This document shows positions 5,868-7,904 of a DNA stretch of 7,904 nt, piece by piece. Under the pieces are notes generated by a model. It was not told where the DNA came from, ran no database searches, and saw nothing but the letters and a program-made list of their open reading frames with translations. The stretch lies in the NCBI GenBank assembly GCA_019348435.1, contig JAHWJM010000111.1:1-7904 (forward strand), written 5' to 3'. The translations under genes and the position numbers were made by a program. Source of the DNA: Actinomycetota bacterium (lineage in GTDB: Bacteria; Actinomycetota; Thermoleophilia; Solirubrobacterales; Solirubrobacteraceae). How positions within the stretch are numbered: the stretch's first letter is position 1; each line of letters starts with the position of its first letter.

Positions 5868-6611
5868 CTACGCCAGCAGTGGCGCCGCCGCGTCGGCCGC
5901 CAGCTGCGCGTAGCCCGGCGCCGCCGACGTGATCTCGGCGCCGACGAGCGTCGCCTCCGTGACGACGTAGGAGAGCACCTCCACCAGCGCCGCGGGCGCC
6001 AGCCCGAGCGGCGCGGGGAAGCTCGCCGGGTGAAACTCCGGGTCGAGCACGTCGAGGTCGAGGTGGACGAAGAGCTCCATACCCTGAAGCTGCGCCGGCT
6101 CGCCCAGGCGATGCACGCCGCAGCGATCCAGCGCCACCCGCTCGGGGCCGTCGACGTCGCGCACACCGAACATGATCACGCGCGCCGGGTCGAGGCCGGC
6201 GCCGAAGCCGGTGTCCCATAGGCCGCAGGCGCCCGCAAGGCACATCCCGCCGAGGTAGCCGCTGGGGCTCGTACCGGGCGTGTTGAAGTCCGGGTGGGCG
6301 TCGAGCCACAGCACGCGCACGTCCGGCCGGCGCCCGATGACGACGGGCAGCGTGGAGATGCAGATCGAGCACTCGCCGGCGAGCAGGATCGGGATGCGGT
6401 CTGCCTCCATTGCGTCGTCGACCTGGCCGCCGGCCTCGAGCAGGCAGCCATGGGCGTCGCGCAGGTCGTCGCGGTGGTCGGCCGTCCGGGCCTCACCCGG
6501 CGCGCCGATGATCCGCGCCCCGAGCAGCTCGGCCAGCTCGCGCGTTCCCGCCGCGGCCTGCGCGCCGCGGTCGGAGGTGCGGCACAGGAGCGCGGCTATC
6601 TGCCTTTCCAC
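5868..6611 (-). CDS. Arginase-fold (ureohydrolase superfamily) protein with non-canonical metal and substrate residues
   Basis: 247 aa from a GTG at 6611 that overlaps the enoyl-CoA hydratase stop by 16 nt. The arginase/agmatinase signatures are present: WLDAHPDFNTP (D104, H106, D108) and VHLDLDVLDP (D185, D187). The first motif, normally GGDHS with a Mn-ligand His, reads GECSIC with Cys at 81. The substrate loop is TSPSGYLGGM, where arginases have SGNLHG, so the catalytic His is Gly122 or Gly121. The final EVNP motif that carries the guanidinium-binding Glu reads ITSAAP, with Ser229. The protein is also shorter than usual (about 300 aa). I recall a similar Cys-containing group in other actinobacteria, so these are probably subfamily traits rather than decay. 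A guanidine hydrolase role is therefore doubtful; metal number and substrate are unknown. The gene ends 8 bp from the convergent secreted-protein gene. Confidence 0.82.
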   Translation of the reverse strand: MERQIAALLCRTSDRGAQAAAGTRELAELLGARIIGAPGEARTADHRDDLRDAHGCLLEAGGQVDDAMEADRIPILLAGECSICISTLPVVIGRRPDVRVLWLDAHPDFNTPGTSPSGYLGGMCLAGACGLWDTGFGAGLDPARVIMFGVRDVDGPERVALDRCGVHRLGEPAQLQGMELFVHLDLDVLDPEFHPASFPAPLGLAPAALVEVLSYVVTEATLVGAEITSAAPGYAQLAADAAAPLLA

Positions 6612-7378
6612 TGCGGTTCCCGGCGCTCGAGGAACGCGGCGATGCCCTCCTGCGCGTCCTCGGTTGACTGCGCGAGCGAGAGCTGGCCGCGCAAATACTC
6701 GAGCGCGTCGGCGAACGCCATGTCCTGCTGCGCGAACAGCGCGTCCTTGCCGAGCCTGAGCAGCAGCGGCGACTTCGCCGCGAGCTGGGCGGCCCAGTCG
6801 GCGACCGCCGCGTCGAGATCCTCGGGCGCCACGACGCGGTTGACGAGGCCAAGCCGCAGCGCCTCCGCGGCGTCGATGCGCTGCCCGAGCAGCAGCAGCT
6901 CGGTCATCTTCTTGCGCCCGATGTTGCGGCCGATCAGAGCCGCGATCATGAACGCGAAGAGGCCGACGTTGATCTCCGGCGTGCCGAAGGTCGCGCGGTC
7001 GCTGGCGATGACGAGGTCGCACGCGAGCGCCAGCCCCAGCGCGCCCGCCAGCACGTGCCCGCCGGCGGCGCAGATGACCGGCTTGCCGAGCTCGCCGATG
7101 AGCGTGAAGAGGTGCGGAAAGCGGCCGTTGGCGGCATGGCGCTCGGCGAGCGGCATCGTCGCGCCGAACCCCGCGAGGTCGCCGCCGCTGGAGAAGACGC
7201 TCGCGTGTGTCGACGCGAGCACCACCACCCGCACGGCGTCGTCGTCGCGCGCGGCGACGAGCGCCGCCGTCAGCTCGTCGAGCAGCGCGTCGGAGAGCGC
7301 GTTGCGCGTATCGGGCTGGTCGAGTGCGATCGTCGCGACCGCATCGGCGACCTCGTAGCGCAGCGTCGCGTAGGACAC
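6596..7378 (-). CDS. Enoyl-CoA hydratase/isomerase (crotonase) family protein
   Basis: 260 aa from a GTG at 7378, 9 nt after the SDR stop. Crotonase-fold features are clear: the oxyanion-hole segment FSSGGDLAGF (62-71), AAGGHVLAGALGLALACDL (104-122), and FGTPEINVGLF (131-141). E135 matches Glu164 of rat mitochondrial hydratase. The other catalytic residue, Glu144, corresponds by spacing (20 residues) to G115, so classical hydratase chemistry is questionable. The segment after PEI reads FAFMIAALIGRNIGRKK in place of the usual PGAGGTQRL, which also marks a distinct subfamily. Likely substrates are acyl-CoA intermediates in fatty-acid or branched-acid breakdown; isomerase, hydratase or other crotonase chemistry cannot be told apart. 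It sits between an SDR and an arginase-fold gene in a tight operon. Confidence 0.9.
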   Translation of the reverse strand: MSYATLRYEVADAVATIALDQPDTRNALSDALLDELTAALVAARDDDAVRVVVLASTHASVFSSGGDLAGFGATMPLAERHAANGRFPHLFTLIGELGKPVICAAGGHVLAGALGLALACDLVIASDRATFGTPEINVGLFAFMIAALIGRNIGRKKMTELLLLGQRIDAAEALRLGLVNRVVAPEDLDAAVADWAAQLAAKSPLLLRLGKDALFAQQDMAFADALEYLRGQLSLAQSTEDAQEGIAAFLERREPQWKGR

Positions 7379-7387
7379 CGGCGCAAT

Positions 7388-7904
7388 CTACAAGCCGCCG
7401 CGCAGCACCCGGCGCGTGAGCCCCGGCAGGACCGCTCGCGCCACGGCCGCCAGCCGATACGCGCGCGGGACGTAGCGCTCGGCGCGGCCGCCCGGGCCGG
7501 CGTCGAGGATCGCGCCGGCCACCTTCTCCGGCGTCGAGACGATCCAGCGCGTGCGGCGGCTGGCGACGAGGTCGCGCTGCGGAAAGCCCTCCGTTGCCAC
7601 GAACCCCGGCAGGACGAGGCCCACGTGCACGTCGTGACGGGCCTCCTCGAGATGCAGCGAGTCCGTCCAGCCGGCGAACGCGAACTTGCTCGCCGAGTAG
7701 GCGCCCGTGCCGCCACGTCCGACGCGCCCCGCGGTGCTCGCCACGTTGACGATCGCGCTCGGGGCCGAGCGCCGCAGCAGCGGCAGCAGGGCCTCGGTCA
7801 GGCGCACCTGGGCGTCGAAGTTCAGCTCCATGTGGCGGCGCACGTTCTCCCAACCCTTGTCGCCGAACGTCCCACGCCAGGCGGCGCCGGCGTTGTTGAC
7901 GAGC
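7388..7904 (-). CDS. Short-chain dehydrogenase/reductase (SDR), N-terminus beyond the window
   Basis: About 171 C-terminal residues are visible, ending in a TAG at 7388-7390. The partial protein opens with LVNNAGAAW, the NNAG motif of classical SDRs, and continues with IVNVASTAGRVG (catalytic Ser, codon near 7738) and GAYSASKFAFAGW (Tyr and Lys of the YxxxK motif, Tyr codon at 7699-7697). The Rossmann TGxxxGxG segment and roughly 80 residues are missing only because the window ends. The LVLPGFVATEGF segment after the active site is usual for the family. The C-terminal tail (RAYRLAAVARAVLPGLTRRVLRG) resembles the membrane-associating tail seen in some SDRs acting on lipids. It is the upstream visible gene of the operon with the hydratase and arginase-fold gene. 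Substrate unknown. Confidence 0.9.
   Translation of the reverse strand, partial: LVNNAGAAWRGTFGDKGWENVRRHMELNFDAQVRLTEALLPLLRRSAPSAIVNVASTAGRVGRGGTGAYSASKFAFAGWTDSLHLEEARHDVHVGLVLPGFVATEGFPQRDLVASRRTRWIVSTPEKVAGAILDAGPGGRAERYVPRAYRLAAVARAVLPGLTRRVLRGGL

Noticed and set aside
6612..7853. Upstream extension of the arginase-fold reading frame to 661 aa
   Set aside because: This part is out of frame with the well-supported crotonase and SDR genes and has biased Arg/Gly/Ala composition; GTG 6611 is the sensible start.

Overview
The window is GC-rich, with GTG and TTG starts alongside ATG, and its genes are packed with 4 to 23 nt overlaps or short gaps. The protein repertoire resembles a high-GC actinobacterium: a CaiB/BaiF acyl-CoA racemase, an enoyl-CoA hydratase, an SDR, a secreted DNRLRE/CBM96 protein, and a cysteine-containing arginase-fold protein. 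My impression is a Thermoleophilia/Solirubrobacterales-like lineage. That placement is inferred from protein flavour only; no rRNA or marker gene is present.

Layout. (A) 51-1369, plus strand: a Cys-rich four-helix-bundle copper-binding protein (DUF326/Csp type) overlaps by 4 nt a potassium-channel-like membrane protein with a TLGFGD filter. (B) 1397-4179, minus strand, read from right to left: an alpha-methylacyl-CoA racemase-like enzyme; a 55-nt gap holding a 13-bp hairpin that abuts a strong Shine-Dalgarno; a 68-aa Asp/Thr/Ser/Gly-rich repeat peptide; and, overlapping its end by 23 nt, a JmjC/cupin_4 Fe(II)/2-oxoglutarate oxygenase. (C) 4180-4385: a divergent intergenic region with a perfect 7-bp inverted repeat. 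(D) 4386-5859, plus strand: a secreted CBM96-like plus beta-propeller-like protein whose signal peptide and mature part lie in different frames (a one-base discontinuity near 4470). (E) 5868-7904, minus strand: SDR (cut by the window edge), enoyl-CoA hydratase and an arginase-fold protein, with a 9-nt gap then a 16-nt overlap, so very probably one transcript.

The most interesting unit is the acidic repeat peptide with the overlapping JmjC oxygenase. The peptide has its own strong ribosome binding site, contains no Cys or Lys, and is built from 10-residue repeats encoded by a near-perfect 30-bp tandem duplication. An enzyme family that hydroxylates protein side chains, coupled to a small repeat substrate-like gene, fits a modified-peptide (RiPP-like) system or a dedicated substrate/regulator pair. 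This is inference: the peptide could also be a frameshift-separated disordered N-terminus of the oxygenase.

Three enzymes deviate at catalytic positions. The arginase-fold protein has Cys in place of the first Mn-ligand His and lacks the usual catalytic His and guanidinium-binding Glu. The enoyl-CoA hydratase lacks one of the two catalytic Glu. The copper-binding protein has lost the Cys of its fourth helix.
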